A stretch of 64,000 nucleotides of DNA from Brevibacillus_H sp041920465. GTDB lineage: Bacteria; Bacillota; Bacilli; Brevibacillales; Brevibacillaceae. Position 1 is the first letter of the stretch. Every line of letters begins with the position of its first letter. This document shows, one piece after another, positions 1 through 8,212 of the stretch. The translations under genes were made by a program, and so were the position numbers. Location of the stretch: contig JBHGXW010000019.1 in the NCBI GenBank assembly GCA_041920465.1, positions 62,001 to 126,000 of the forward strand. The letters are read 5' to 3'. The notes below the pieces were generated by a model, which did no database searches, was not told the DNA's origin, and saw nothing but the letters and a program-made list of their open reading frames with translations.

Positions 1-1
1 G

Positions 2-430
2 CAAACTATGGCGGATTTCCAGCATCGCGCACAGTATTCCCCTTACGATATCGTGATGATAGGCCTTACCATGGACCGGCAAAAGCTGTACGAACGGATT
101 AATCAACGAGTCGACCTGATGATCGAAGCGGGATTGATTGAAGAAGTGAGATGGCTGTTAGATCAAGGCTATGATCCTTCGCTGAATTCCATGCAGGGGC
201 TTGGCTACAAGGAAGTGGTTCCGTATTTATACGGAGAAATTACACAGGAGCAAGCGGTTCAGGAGATCAAGAAACGCACCCGGCATTTTGCCAAACGCCA
301 GCTCTCGTGGTTTCGGCGCATCCCCGAGGTTCAGTGGTTCGATTTGACGAATCCGGACGAGCACAGCCGGATAAAAGAAACAATTCACCGAGCTTTGGCA
401 GGAAAGTTTCACCAAATGCCGAATATATAA
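2..430 (+). CDS. miaA: tRNA dimethylallyltransferase MiaA (C-terminal part, cut by window edge)
   Basis: MiaA transfers a dimethylallyl group to A37 of tRNAs that read UNN codons. The open frame runs in from the window edge, so only about the last 142 residues (roughly the final 45%) are present; the catalytic P-loop is outside. The visible part has family hallmarks: the segment GLTMDRQKLYERINQRV, the MQGLGYKE motif, and the basic end KKRTRHFAKRQLSWFRR that contacts tRNA. hfq follows 31 bases later in the same direction, the standard Firmicutes order. The internal ATG at position 8 is not a real start. Identification is secure. Confidence 0.93.
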   Translation, partial: QTMADFQHRAQYSPYDIVMIGLTMDRQKLYERINQRVDLMIEAGLIEEVRWLLDQGYDPSLNSMQGLGYKEVVPYLYGEITQEQAVQEIKKRTRHFAKRQLSWFRRIPEVQWFDLTNPDEHSRIKETIHRALAGKFHQMPNI

Positions 431-461
431 ATTTACAAGTCCTTTTAGGGGGTATTTTCGA

Positions 462-698
462 ATGAAGCAATCGATCAACATCCAAGATACGTTCCTGAAC
501 CATCTACGCAAAGAAAACATTGCAGTCACCATCTATTTGGTGAATGGCTTTCAGCTAAGAGGCTATATCAAAGCTTTTGATAATTTTACCATTGTGATTG
601 ACAGTGAAGGAAAGCAGCAGCTTGTCTATAAACATGCCATCTCTACCTTCACACCGCAACGTCCGGTATCATTGATGCCGCAAGAGAACAATCAATAA
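462..698 (+). CDS. hfq: RNA chaperone Hfq
   Basis: This 78-residue protein is the ring-forming Sm-like RNA chaperone. It shows both Sm motifs: Sm1 with the VNGFQLRGYIKAFDNFTI region, and Sm2 as the YKHAIST box that binds uridine-rich RNA. The acidic/polar tail is very short, as in Bacillus Hfq. The ATG is preceded by AGGGGG at a good distance. It follows miaA directly and is closed by a strong hairpin about 28 bases after the stop. Compared with Bacillus, the genes next in line (spoVK, hflX) have been displaced by a two-gene minus-strand unit. Confidence 0.97.
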   Translation: MKQSINIQDTFLNHLRKENIAVTIYLVNGFQLRGYIKAFDNFTIVIDSEGKQQLVYKHAISTFTPQRPVSLMPQENNQ

Positions 699-725
699 AC
701 AGGAACGGTTGCTGGACATACGGCA

Positions 726-761
726 AAAGAGGTGAACCACCGCTGAGGGGTTCACCTCTTT
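726..761. terminator. Bidirectional intrinsic terminator between hfq and the alcohol dehydrogenase
   Basis: A perfect 13-bp stem (AAAGAGGTGAACC with GGTTCACCTCTTT) around a 10-base loop lies between convergent genes. Its A-rich and T-rich ends let it work in both directions. The dehydrogenase stop codon begins three bases past the stem. Confidence 0.85.
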
Positions 762-763
762 CA

Positions 764-1930
764 TTATCTGGCATACGCTTCCTCAAACAATCGAAGATAG
801 TCCGCAGCCGTAATATCCCGGCAGTTGCTGGGGGTAGAACCATTTTGATAAGACGCTTCCGCCAGTCTGGGGAAATCTTTCGGGTTGACGTATTCAAGAC
901 TTCTAAAACGGGGGATGCCGATTTCATCTGCCAACTCCTCTAACCCTTGCACCAATAAACGCGTCGCTTCCCGGTCGTAATGGGTGTCCTTCGCAAGTCC
1001 GCACACCCGCGCCACCCGTGCGTGTTTGGCGATATCCGCCTCCGTATTAAACGAAGTAACGACCGGCAGAAAGATGGAATTGGCCACACCGTGGGGTGTA
1101 TCGTACAATCCTCCCAAAGCTTCCGCCATACAGTGTACTCCTGCCACATCCGCATGGGAGAAGGCTATTCCGGCAAAAAGCGAGCCTGCCATCATTTCGC
1201 GGCGGGCAGACAAATTTCCGCCCTCCTTCACAGCGATTTTTAGGTGATTCCAGATGCGTTCCATCGCAGAGAGTGCCAAAGCGTCCGAGATCGGATTCGC
1301 CAGCTTGCATGTAAAGGCTTCCATCGCGTGGACGAAAGCATCCATTCCGGTTGAGGCGGTAATGGAAGCCGGCAGGTTGACCGTCGTTAACGGATCAAGG
1401 ATTGACAAGCGGGGAGCCAGCCTGATATCTTTTACAGTCATTTTGAAGGCGCGGGAAGTATCTGTGATGACAGCAGAGCGTGTCACTTCTGCGCCTGTCC
1501 CTGATGTCGTCGGAACAGCGATCAGGGGTGTTACTTCATGTTTTACCTTGCTTCTTCCTTCATAATCTTGGATTCGGCCGTCATGTGTATGCAGCAGTGC
1601 GATTGCTTTGGCGGAATCAATAACAGAACCTCCGCCGACTGCCAGGATCAGGTCTGCGCCGAATTCCCGGATGTGTCTTGCGCCTAATTCGCAGTCTGTA
1701 TCTTTCGGATTGGGTGATACCCTATCGAAAATTTCTACGATGTACCCTGCCTCGCGCAATGCCTCGATGATGGGTTCCACGATTCCGGCCCGGATGATGC
1801 CCGGATCGGTTACGAGAAAGATTCTTCTTCCCAGGCCCATCTCTTCTATCCGCTCTGCCGTCTGTTGGATGGCACCATCTCCGAACACGATTTGCGTCGG
1901 CAATGAGAAACCGAAAGAAAGATTAAGCAT
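764..1930 (-). CDS. Iron-containing alcohol dehydrogenase
   Basis: A 388-residue NAD(P)-dependent dehydrogenase of the group III (iron-activated) family. It shows the nucleotide-binding GGGSVIDSAKAIA motif, the PTTSGTGAEVT segment, and the metal-ligand histidines in GMDAFVHAMEAF and in YDTPHGVANSIFLP. The ATG at 1930 is chosen over the upstream in-frame start at 1969 because AAAGGAG sits 10 bases before it and the new N-terminus MLNLSFGF aligns with the family start. This start overlaps the stop of the upstream aminotransferase gene by 8 bases, so the two are probably translationally coupled. The substrate cannot be read from sequence. Confidence 0.92.
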   Translation of the reverse strand: MLNLSFGFSLPTQIVFGDGAIQQTAERIEEMGLGRRIFLVTDPGIIRAGIVEPIIEALREAGYIVEIFDRVSPNPKDTDCELGARHIREFGADLILAVGGGSVIDSAKAIALLHTHDGRIQDYEGRSKVKHEVTPLIAVPTTSGTGAEVTRSAVITDTSRAFKMTVKDIRLAPRLSILDPLTTVNLPASITASTGMDAFVHAMEAFTCKLANPISDALALSAMERIWNHLKIAVKEGGNLSARREMMAGSLFAGIAFSHADVAGVHCMAEALGGLYDTPHGVANSIFLPVVTSFNTEADIAKHARVARVCGLAKDTHYDREATRLLVQGLEELADEIGIPRFRSLEYVNPKDFPRLAEASYQNGSTPSNCRDITAADYLRLFEEAYAR

Positions 1931-3164
1931 GATGCCCAGCTCCTTTTCGGACAAGGGTATGGATGGCATTGACGAATCGTTCTACCTCGTCGTTTGTATT
2001 GTAAAGCGAAATGCCGACGCGAACCAAACCGCCTCTCTCTTCCAAGCCAAGCGATTCGACTACCCGCATTGCATAAAAATGGCCTCCCCAGACAAAGATT
2101 CCTTGCTCTCCCAACAGCCGGGCTGCTTCAGGTGATGATACGCCTTCAACCGTGAAGGAAACAGTAGGTGCCCGAAGACTGTCGCCAAAGGGCTGTCCAT
2201 ATACGGCAACCCCGTCGATCTCCCTTAACTTGAGATAAAGCGAGCGGGCCAATTGATCTTCATATGTATGGATTGCCGTCATTCCGCTCACGATTTGTTC
2301 TCTCAAACTGCTTCCATTTCCAAACGATGCGATGTATTCCACAGCTGCCCTGACACCTGCCAATGCGGCGAAATTAAGCGTTCCCGTTTCGATCCGGTAG
2401 GGAGCTTGCGATAGCTGCGGACGCAATTTGTCTGTCGGCAGTTGATCTAACAGTCCGGGACGCGTGTAGAGAATCCCGACATGCGGACCGTAAAATTTAT
2501 ATGCGGAACAAAGCAAAAAGTCAGGGTCTAAGGTATCGACATCAAGCGGGAAATGCGGAGCATAGTGGACAGCATCGACAATCAGCCAAGCTCCTGCGTC
2601 ACGTGTCCATTCCCGGATCGTCACAAGGTCATTTACCGTTCCCAATGAATTGGAAGAATACCCGACTGCGGCCAGCCTGGTTCGAGGCGACAGCTTTTCT
2701 TTCCATTCCTTCATGTTAATCCGTCCGTCAGCGGTCATGGGGATGGAGTGAATGATCGCGCCTTTCTCCGCCAGAGCCAGCCACGGACCGCGGTTCGCCT
2801 CATGGTCAAGGTCAGTGATGATAATTTCGTCCCCTTCTTTGATAACACGCGATAAAGCGCGGCTTAGCGCAAAAGCAAGCGACGTCATGTTGGCCCCAAA
2901 AGAGATGCAGGCTGGTGAAGCAGCGCCAAGCAGGGCAGCCATCGCTTCCCGGGTCCGCTCAACAATCAAATCGGTTTCCTGACTGGTAACAAACGGGCCG
3001 TGAGCATTCGCGTTACTCGTTTCATAATAGCCGGAAATCGCTTGAATCACTTGCTTGGGAACTTGAGTCCCCCCCGGCCCGTCAAAATAGACAACTGGCT
3101 GGTTGGCCACTTCACGAGACAATGAAGGGAAATCTTTCCGGCGATTCACAACATCATACGTCAT
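1923..3164 (-). CDS. Cysteine desulfurase-like class V aminotransferase
   Basis: A 413-residue PLP enzyme resembling the SufS/NifS fold. The Schiff-base lysine is K223 in SAYKFYGPH, and the PLP phosphate region GANMTSLAFALSRAL and the aspartate in VDAVHYAPH are present. The start MTYDVVNRRKDFPSL and the motif DGPGGTQVP match the subfamily of 'cysteine desulfurase-like' proteins (TIGR01976 type), whose members often lack a sulfur-delivery role; no catalytic Cys loop typical of SufS is evident. It forms an operon with the downstream alcohol dehydrogenase. An AAGGAT ribosome site precedes the ATG. Real substrate unknown. Confidence 0.85.
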   Translation of the reverse strand: MTYDVVNRRKDFPSLSREVANQPVVYFDGPGGTQVPKQVIQAISGYYETSNANAHGPFVTSQETDLIVERTREAMAALLGAASPACISFGANMTSLAFALSRALSRVIKEGDEIIITDLDHEANRGPWLALAEKGAIIHSIPMTADGRINMKEWKEKLSPRTRLAAVGYSSNSLGTVNDLVTIREWTRDAGAWLIVDAVHYAPHFPLDVDTLDPDFLLCSAYKFYGPHVGILYTRPGLLDQLPTDKLRPQLSQAPYRIETGTLNFAALAGVRAAVEYIASFGNGSSLREQIVSGMTAIHTYEDQLARSLYLKLREIDGVAVYGQPFGDSLRAPTVSFTVEGVSSPEAARLLGEQGIFVWGGHFYAMRVVESLGLEERGGLVRVGISLYNTNDEVERFVNAIHTLVRKGAGHHA

Positions 3165-3238
3165 CTTTCACTCACATCCTTACGGGGAAAAATGTATATG
3201 CTTTTCATTCAAGATCGGAATCCTGCATCCTGTTTTCA

Positions 3239-3247
3239 ATTATAACA
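3239..3247 (-). promoter_or_regulatory. Extended -10 promoter for the aminotransferase/dehydrogenase operon
   Basis: On the minus strand the sequence reads TGTTATAAT, a perfect -10 hexamer with an upstream TG, about 75 bases before the ATG at 3164. No good -35 is visible at the expected distance, which extended -10 promoters can tolerate. Confidence 0.5.
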
Positions 3248-3340
3248 AATTAATAAAAGTTTAGACTATTTATAAGAATCAAGCAGGTTTTGAGGGCATG
3301 TGAGTATACTTAGGTATGAGGTGAAGGAAGGTGAAGCCTT

Positions 3341-4294
3341 GTGAAGCAACCAACGAATGGCTCGGCTGAGACAGTGGTTGATACAACCAATCTTCCCAAT
3401 CGGATACAGGTTGTTTTTCATCGGACAGAGAAACAAAAAGCGCCGGAAACCCTGGCAGAACGGGTACGGGCAACGGCAGGTGCCAGTTTGGTACAGGTTT
3501 TTGATGAATTGGAGAACATGATTGGCCTGGCTGAAGCCAAAAAACTGATGTACGAAATCTACGCGCTTCTTCGCGTCAATCAGGAACGGGCCAAACATCA
3601 GTTAAAAATTGAACAGCAAGTGTATCACATGGTATTCAAAGGAAACCCCGGCACCGGCAAAACAACGGTTGCCAGGATTGTGGGACGGATTTTTAAAGAA
3701 ATGGGAATATTAAGCAAAGGCCATCTGATTGAAGTGGAACGCGCTGATCTGGTGGGTGAGTTCATCGGGCACACCGCACAAAAGACGCGTGACTTGATCA
3801 AGCGGGCGATGGGAGGCGTTTTGTTTATTGATGAGGCGTATTCGTTGGCCCGCGGCGGTGAAAAGGATTTTGGCAAAGAGGCAATCGACTGCCTGACAAA
3901 AGCGATGGAGGACTCGAAGAACGACTTTATTTGCATACTGGCCGGATATACGGACGAGATGGACGCGTTTTTGCAGCTTAATCCCGGCTTGCCGTCACGC
4001 TTTCCGATACAAATCATGTTTGACGATTATTCCATCGAGGAGTTGATGAGTATTGCCGATCACATGGCGGGCGCCAAACAGTATCAGCTCTCTTTGGCCG
4101 CAAAAGAAAAGCTGCGCAATCATGTCAACCGATTGATACAGGATCCGTTTCATGAGAATTTCAGCAATGCCCGCTACATCCGGAATATCATCGAACGGGC
4201 GGCCAGGCTTCAGGCAGTGCGGCTGCTTCGTTCCACAGAGTTGACAAGAGATGAACTGATTACGCTTAAATCTGAGGATATCAGCTTTACCTGA
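3341..4294 (+). CDS. spoVK: Stage V sporulation protein K (CbxX-type AAA ATPase)
   Basis: A 317-residue AAA ATPase expressed in the mother cell during spore maturation in Bacillus. Walker A is GNPGTGKT (residues 101-108), Walker B is VLFIDEA near residue 162, and a sensor/arginine-finger region (LNPGLPSRFP) follows. The GTG start at 3341 is preferred because GAAGGAAGG lies about 10 bases upstream. In B. subtilis spoVK also lies immediately before hflX (ynbA), as here. The first 45 residues are low-conservation linker. Sporulation-sigma promoter elements could not be assigned with confidence. Confidence 0.93.
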   Translation: MKQPTNGSAETVVDTTNLPNRIQVVFHRTEKQKAPETLAERVRATAGASLVQVFDELENMIGLAEAKKLMYEIYALLRVNQERAKHQLKIEQQVYHMVFKGNPGTGKTTVARIVGRIFKEMGILSKGHLIEVERADLVGEFIGHTAQKTRDLIKRAMGGVLFIDEAYSLARGGEKDFGKEAIDCLTKAMEDSKNDFICILAGYTDEMDAFLQLNPGLPSRFPIQIMFDDYSIEELMSIADHMAGAKQYQLSLAAKEKLRNHVNRLIQDPFHENFSNARYIRNIIERAARLQAVRLLRSTELTRDELITLKSEDISFT

Positions 4295-4317
4295 TGCAAG
4301 AAATTACGGACAATCTA

Positions 4318-4326
4318 TGATACAAT
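4318..4326 (+). promoter_or_regulatory. Extended -10 promoter upstream of hflX
   Basis: TGATACAAT matches an extended -10 element 39 bases before the hflX ATG. It suggests hflX can be transcribed apart from the sporulation gene spoVK. No convincing -35 hexamer is present. Confidence 0.45.
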
Positions 4327-4364
4327 GAAACTTTAAAGGGCTGGCAAGGAAAGGGTGTATATAG

Positions 4365-5660
4365 ATGGCAGAAGAAGTAATCAAGACGCAGGAAACCGCC
4401 ATACTCGTAGGCTGTATCCTTGATAACCGCGATGAAGAGCGGGCCCGACTGTCTATGGAGGAACTGTATGAGCTTGCCCGAACCGCCAATGTGGAAGTCC
4501 TCGACGTGATGACCCAGAATCGCGACAGGATTGATCCAGCGTGGTATTTAGGCAGCGGCAAGATTCAAGAGATTGCCGCCCGGGCTAACGATCTGGGTGT
4601 TGATCTTGTCATTTTTAATGATGAGTTGTCACCCAGTCAAAATCGCAACCTCGAAACATTGTTTGAGTGCAAGGTGATTGACCGGACACAGCTCATATTG
4701 GATATTTTTGCAGGGCGTGCCCACTCTCGCGAAGGGAAGCTGCAGGTAGAGCTGGCGCAGTACAATTACTTGCTGCCGCGTTTGGCCGGACAAGGCAAAC
4801 AGCTGTCCAGACTGGGAGGCGGGATCGGTACAAGAGGCCCGGGTGAAACCAAGCTGGAAAGTGACCGCCGCCATATCCGCAAACGAATCAGCGAGCTGAA
4901 ATCACAGCTTCAAGACGTGGTCCGCACCCGCAGTCTTCACCGGGAACGACGCAAAAAGAATCAGGTATTCGAGATCGCTCTGGTCGGCTATACCAATGCC
5001 GGCAAGTCGACGCTGTTGAACCGCTTGACCCAGGCAGGTACTCTTGAAGAGAATAAACTGTTTGCCACGCTTGACCCCACCACTCGTCAGCTTGTGCTGC
5101 CCAGCGGCCGGGAAGTGCTTCTCACGGATACCGTCGGATTTATTCAAGATTTGCCGACGACACTGGTTGCCGCATTCCGCTCCACGCTGGAAGGGGTGAA
5201 AGAAGCCGATTTGATTCTGCATGTGGTAGATATCCACCATCCCGACAACCAGATTCATATGGAAGTGGTAGAGCAGGTGCTCCGCGAACTGAAGGCACAA
5301 GAAATACCGCAGCTGGTCGTTTATAATAAAATTGACCTCTTGCATCCGGGAACGTACATGCCGAACCACGAAGATGCCATTGCCATTTCGGCTCTTCGCA
5401 AGGAAGACTTGGAGCGGCTGCTTGATCGGTTGGATAAAATTGTCTTGCAGTCCTTCCAGAAGATGTCGCTAACCGTGCCGGTGGAGAGAGGAGACATCTT
5501 GTCGCTTCTGCATCGCGAGGGCGTGGAGATGGAGCAGGAATTTGATGAGACCGCCGCGGCGTACCGGATTAAGGTCAGACTGAATCAGGATAACCCGATT
5601 TACGGCAAAATCTATCCGTTTTTGGACGACAAGCCGGACAGCCTGCAGGAATCATGGTAA
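4365..5660 (+). CDS. hflX: Ribosome-associated GTPase HflX
   Basis: A 431-residue OBG-like GTPase that splits or rescues stalled and hibernating ribosomes. It has the N-terminal HflX domain (residues 10-190, with the glycine-rich LGGGIGTRGPGETKLE stretch), then the G domain with G1 GYTNAGKS, G3 DTVGFIQ and G4 NKID, and a short C-terminal tail. Length fits the family. The ATG is preceded by AAGGAAAGGG. The next gene (ynbB-like) begins 40 bases after the stop, as in the Bacillus ynbA-ynbB pair. Confidence 0.96.
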   Translation: MAEEVIKTQETAILVGCILDNRDEERARLSMEELYELARTANVEVLDVMTQNRDRIDPAWYLGSGKIQEIAARANDLGVDLVIFNDELSPSQNRNLETLFECKVIDRTQLILDIFAGRAHSREGKLQVELAQYNYLLPRLAGQGKQLSRLGGGIGTRGPGETKLESDRRHIRKRISELKSQLQDVVRTRSLHRERRKKNQVFEIALVGYTNAGKSTLLNRLTQAGTLEENKLFATLDPTTRQLVLPSGREVLLTDTVGFIQDLPTTLVAAFRSTLEGVKEADLILHVVDIHHPDNQIHMEVVEQVLRELKAQEIPQLVVYNKIDLLHPGTYMPNHEDAIAISALRKEDLERLLDRLDKIVLQSFQKMSLTVPVERGDILSLLHREGVEMEQEFDETAAAYRIKVRLNQDNPIYGKIYPFLDDKPDSLQESW

Positions 5661-5699
5661 CAAAGGCAGCTTAGGTGTACGTAAAGAAAGGTGAGAAAA

Positions 5700-6968
5700 A
5701 TGTTTCAGTTGTTTACATACGGAAAAGAACTTCGACCCATCGTGGAAGAGGTAGAACGTCAGATTGCGGATCGGCATCGCGAAGTAGCGGCCTTGGTGGA
5801 TTACAACCAGCTTAGAGTGCTTCGTTCGTTCCAAAAGCATGAAGTAAACGAGTTTCATTTTGCCCCGTCGACCGGATATGGCTACGACGACGTGGGACGA
5901 TCCACGCTGGAGTCGATCTATGCCGATGTATTCGGCGGGGAAGCGGCTCTGGTTCGTCCGCACATCATCTCCGGTACTCATGCGATTGCCATCTGCTTGT
6001 TCGGGCTGTTGCGTCCTGGCGATGAGCTTTTATACATCACCGGCAAGCCATATGACACATTGGAAGAAGTGGTAGGCGTGCGCGGCGAGTCCCAAGGCTC
6101 ACTGAAAGATTACGGGATCGGCTATGGCGTTGTTCCGCTTACCAGTGAAGGCGAGGTTGACTTCCAGGCGGTTGCAGAAGCGATCACGCCGAAAACCAAA
6201 GTGATTGGCATTCAACGCTCGCGCGGATACGCCGATCGCCCTTCTTTTTCCATTGCCAAGATCGAAGAAATGGTTCGGTTCGTCAAAGAAATCAATCCGT
6301 CCCTCATCGTTTTTGTCGATAACTGCTACGGTGAATTTACCGAAGAAAAAGAACCCCTGCACGTTGGCGCCGACATCATGGCAGGCTCATTGATCAAAAA
6401 TCCGGGCGGCGGACTGGTCAAAACGGGGGGCTACATTGTCGGAAAAAGTGAACTGGTTAAGCTCGCTTCCTACCGGATGGCAGCTCCGGGTATCGGAGCG
6501 GAGGGCGGAGCTTCGCTGTATTCGCTTTTGGAGATGTTTCAAGGCTTTTTCCTCGCACCGCATGTAGTCGGAGAGGCGCTTAAAGGAGCTATCTTTTCTT
6601 CTGCAATGCTGGAAAGGCTTGGCTTCCGCACCAATCCGCTTTGGCATGAGCCGCGTACCGACTTGATCCAGTCGGTGGAATTCGGTTCGGCTGAGCGGCT
6701 GATCACCTTCTGCCAAGGTATTCAAAAAGCGGCACCGGTAGACTCCCACGTCACCCCGATGCCGAGCGAAATGCCGGGATATGCCGACCAGGTCATCATG
6801 GCAGCCGGAACGTTTATTCAAGGAGCCAGTATCGAGTTCTCGGCTGATGGACCGATACGTCCGCCCTATCTGGGATTTGTGCAGGGGGGTCTCACGTACT
6901 CGCACGTCAAAGTGGGAATTCTCACGGCATTGGATCAGATGCTGACAAAAGGATTGCTGCAGTTATAG
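5700..6968 (+). CDS. YnbB-like PLP-dependent enzyme (methionine gamma-lyase/aluminium-resistance family)
   Basis: A 422-residue fold-type I PLP protein of the family annotated variously as 'aluminium resistance' or 'methionine gamma-lyase family'. The likely PLP lysine is in GSLIKNPGGG, and VDNCYGEF carries the conserved aspartate. ATG 5700 is preferred to the in-frame GTG at 5691 because AAAGGTGAG is then spaced 5 bases. Position between hflX and glnR is the same as ynbB in B. subtilis. The reaction is not established for Bacillus members, so no precise activity is claimed. Confidence 0.88.
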   Translation: MFQLFTYGKELRPIVEEVERQIADRHREVAALVDYNQLRVLRSFQKHEVNEFHFAPSTGYGYDDVGRSTLESIYADVFGGEAALVRPHIISGTHAIAICLFGLLRPGDELLYITGKPYDTLEEVVGVRGESQGSLKDYGIGYGVVPLTSEGEVDFQAVAEAITPKTKVIGIQRSRGYADRPSFSIAKIEEMVRFVKEINPSLIVFVDNCYGEFTEEKEPLHVGADIMAGSLIKNPGGGLVKTGGYIVGKSELVKLASYRMAAPGIGAEGGASLYSLLEMFQGFFLAPHVVGEALKGAIFSSAMLERLGFRTNPLWHEPRTDLIQSVEFGSAERLITFCQGIQKAAPVDSHVTPMPSEMPGYADQVIMAAGTFIQGASIEFSADGPIRPPYLGFVQGGLTYSHVKVGILTALDQMLTKGLLQL

Positions 6969-7016
6969 GCTTAAGCAACTCCAACAGGCAAGGGAAGAGG
7001 AAAGGAAGCGTCAGAC

Positions 7017-7616
7017 GTGAACCAGGATCAGCCTGAAGTAAAGATGAAAATCCTGCTTGCCGCCAAAAAGCTGTTTGCAAAGCAGGGTTTTGAAGGAACA
7101 ACGGTGCGGCAAATCTGTGAGGAAGCAGGGGTGAACCTTGCTCTCGTGTCATACCACTTCGGCGGGAAGGAAAAAATGTTTTATGCCATTTTTGATGAAT
7201 TTTTCCGCACGAAAGAATTAATTGGTCAAATCGAAACCATTCAAAACCCGGCAGAGGGAATCAAAACGCTGATTCGCGAGATTATCCTGTTTCGTGAAAA
7301 TGATCCGGAGCTTGCCGCTATCCTGCAAAACGAAATGACCTTGCAGAGCCAGAGAAGCATGGGAATTCGGACGTATACCTATCCGCTTTGGCTTGCTTTG
7401 CGGGACATGCTGGCAAAGGGAAGAGAACAAGGAATTTTTTCGTTTCATTCGCTAGATTATACTTTGATTTTTGTTATGGGAACGATCATATTTTCCAACT
7501 GTCGAGAGTTCTTTAAACCGTTGTTTGCAGAAGGGAATCGCAGTAAGGAAGATGCGGTGCGCGATACCACATCTTTCGTGTTAAAAGGGCTTGGTTATTC
7601 AATCGGTGAAGAATAA
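7017..7616 (+). CDS. TetR/AcrR-family transcriptional regulator
   Basis: A 199-residue repressor. The N-terminal helix-turn-helix is clear: AAKKLFAKQGFEGTTVRQI followed by EEAGVNLALVSYHFGGKE, the canonical TetR recognition helix. The C-terminal ligand-binding half has no recognisable ligand signature. The start is GTG with AGGAAAGGAAG upstream. It lies 48 bases after the ynbB-like gene in the same direction and upstream of the GlnR operators, with no obvious transport partner, so its targets are unknown. Confidence 0.9.
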   Translation: MNQDQPEVKMKILLAAKKLFAKQGFEGTTVRQICEEAGVNLALVSYHFGGKEKMFYAIFDEFFRTKELIGQIETIQNPAEGIKTLIREIILFRENDPELAAILQNEMTLQSQRSMGIRTYTYPLWLALRDMLAKGREQGIFSFHSLDYTLIFVMGTIIFSNCREFFKPLFAEGNRSKEDAVRDTTSFVLKGLGYSIGEE

Positions 7617-7627
7617 ACAATCAACCG

Positions 7628-7667
7628 TGTTAAATAAATTACATTTTTCGTGTGATATTTCCTAACA
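7628..7667 (+). promoter_or_regulatory. Tandem GlnR operators upstream of glnRA
   Basis: A perfect GlnR/TnrA site TGTNA-N7-TNACA is present at 7651-7667 (TGTGATATTTCCTAACA). A second half-matching site, TGTTA-N6-TTACA, lies at 7628-7643 with one base less spacing. Centre-to-centre distance is about 24 bases, resembling the paired sites of the B. subtilis glnRA promoter. Both lie just upstream of the -35 element, so GlnR bound with glutamine synthetase feedback is expected to repress. Confidence 0.8.
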
Positions 7668-7672
7668 TACCG

Positions 7673-7701
7673 TTGACAGATCTCTTCGGAATTTGTATGA
7701 T
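7673..7701 (+). promoter_or_regulatory. Sigma-A promoter of glnRA
   Basis: TTGACA and TATGAT are separated by exactly 17 bases. The -35 begins six bases after the downstream GlnR operator, and the glnR ATG is about 60 bases further on. Confidence 0.85.
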
Positions 7702-7759
7702 AAGAGCAGATCAAGCAGAGAAAATGCTTGATGAAACAAATGGATAAGGGGGAGCGAAT

Positions 7760-8170
7760 ATGAGTGATCAAATCCGTCGCAATATGGCTCTCTTCCCGAT
7801 TGGAATTGTGATGAAGCTTACTGAATTAACAGCCAGGCAGATTCGCTATTACGAACAAAACGGCTTGATTCATCCGGCCCGTACGGAAGGTAAGCAGCGC
7901 CTTTTCTCTTTTAATGATGTGGATCGTTTGCTGGAGATCAAATCGATGATTGAGAAAGGATTAAACATCGCAGGAATTAAGCAAGTTATGGATATGAGAG
8001 GCGTTGAACCGGAGAAAACTCAGATTACCGAGAAGTCCGAAGCAAAACGCAAAGAAATGTCCGAAAAAGATTTGCGCCAACTGTTGAAGCAACAAATCAT
8101 GAATCCCAGTGCTGCCCGCTTAGGCGAGACGGCGCTGATTCGTGGAGAGCTATCACGCTTTTTCCACTAA
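7760..8170 (+). CDS. glnR: Nitrogen-regulatory repressor GlnR (MerR family)
   Basis: A 136-residue MerR-type regulator that represses glnRA when glutamine is abundant, in concert with feedback-inhibited glutamine synthetase. The winged helix shows LTARQIRYYEQNGLIHPAR and KQRLFSFNDVDRL. The C-terminal tail, ending in ALIRGELSRFFH, matches the GlnR autoinhibitory and GS-responsive tail. AAGGGGGAG precedes the ATG. glnA follows with its coding start 42 bases after the stop, forming the classical glnRA operon controlled by the two upstream operators. Confidence 0.96.
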   Translation: MSDQIRRNMALFPIGIVMKLTELTARQIRYYEQNGLIHPARTEGKQRLFSFNDVDRLLEIKSMIEKGLNIAGIKQVMDMRGVEPEKTQITEKSEAKRKEMSEKDLRQLLKQQIMNPSAARLGETALIRGELSRFFH

Positions 8171-8212
8171 ACTATGAAACCATTTTATTTATTGGTTGAG
8201 GGGGAGAATGAA

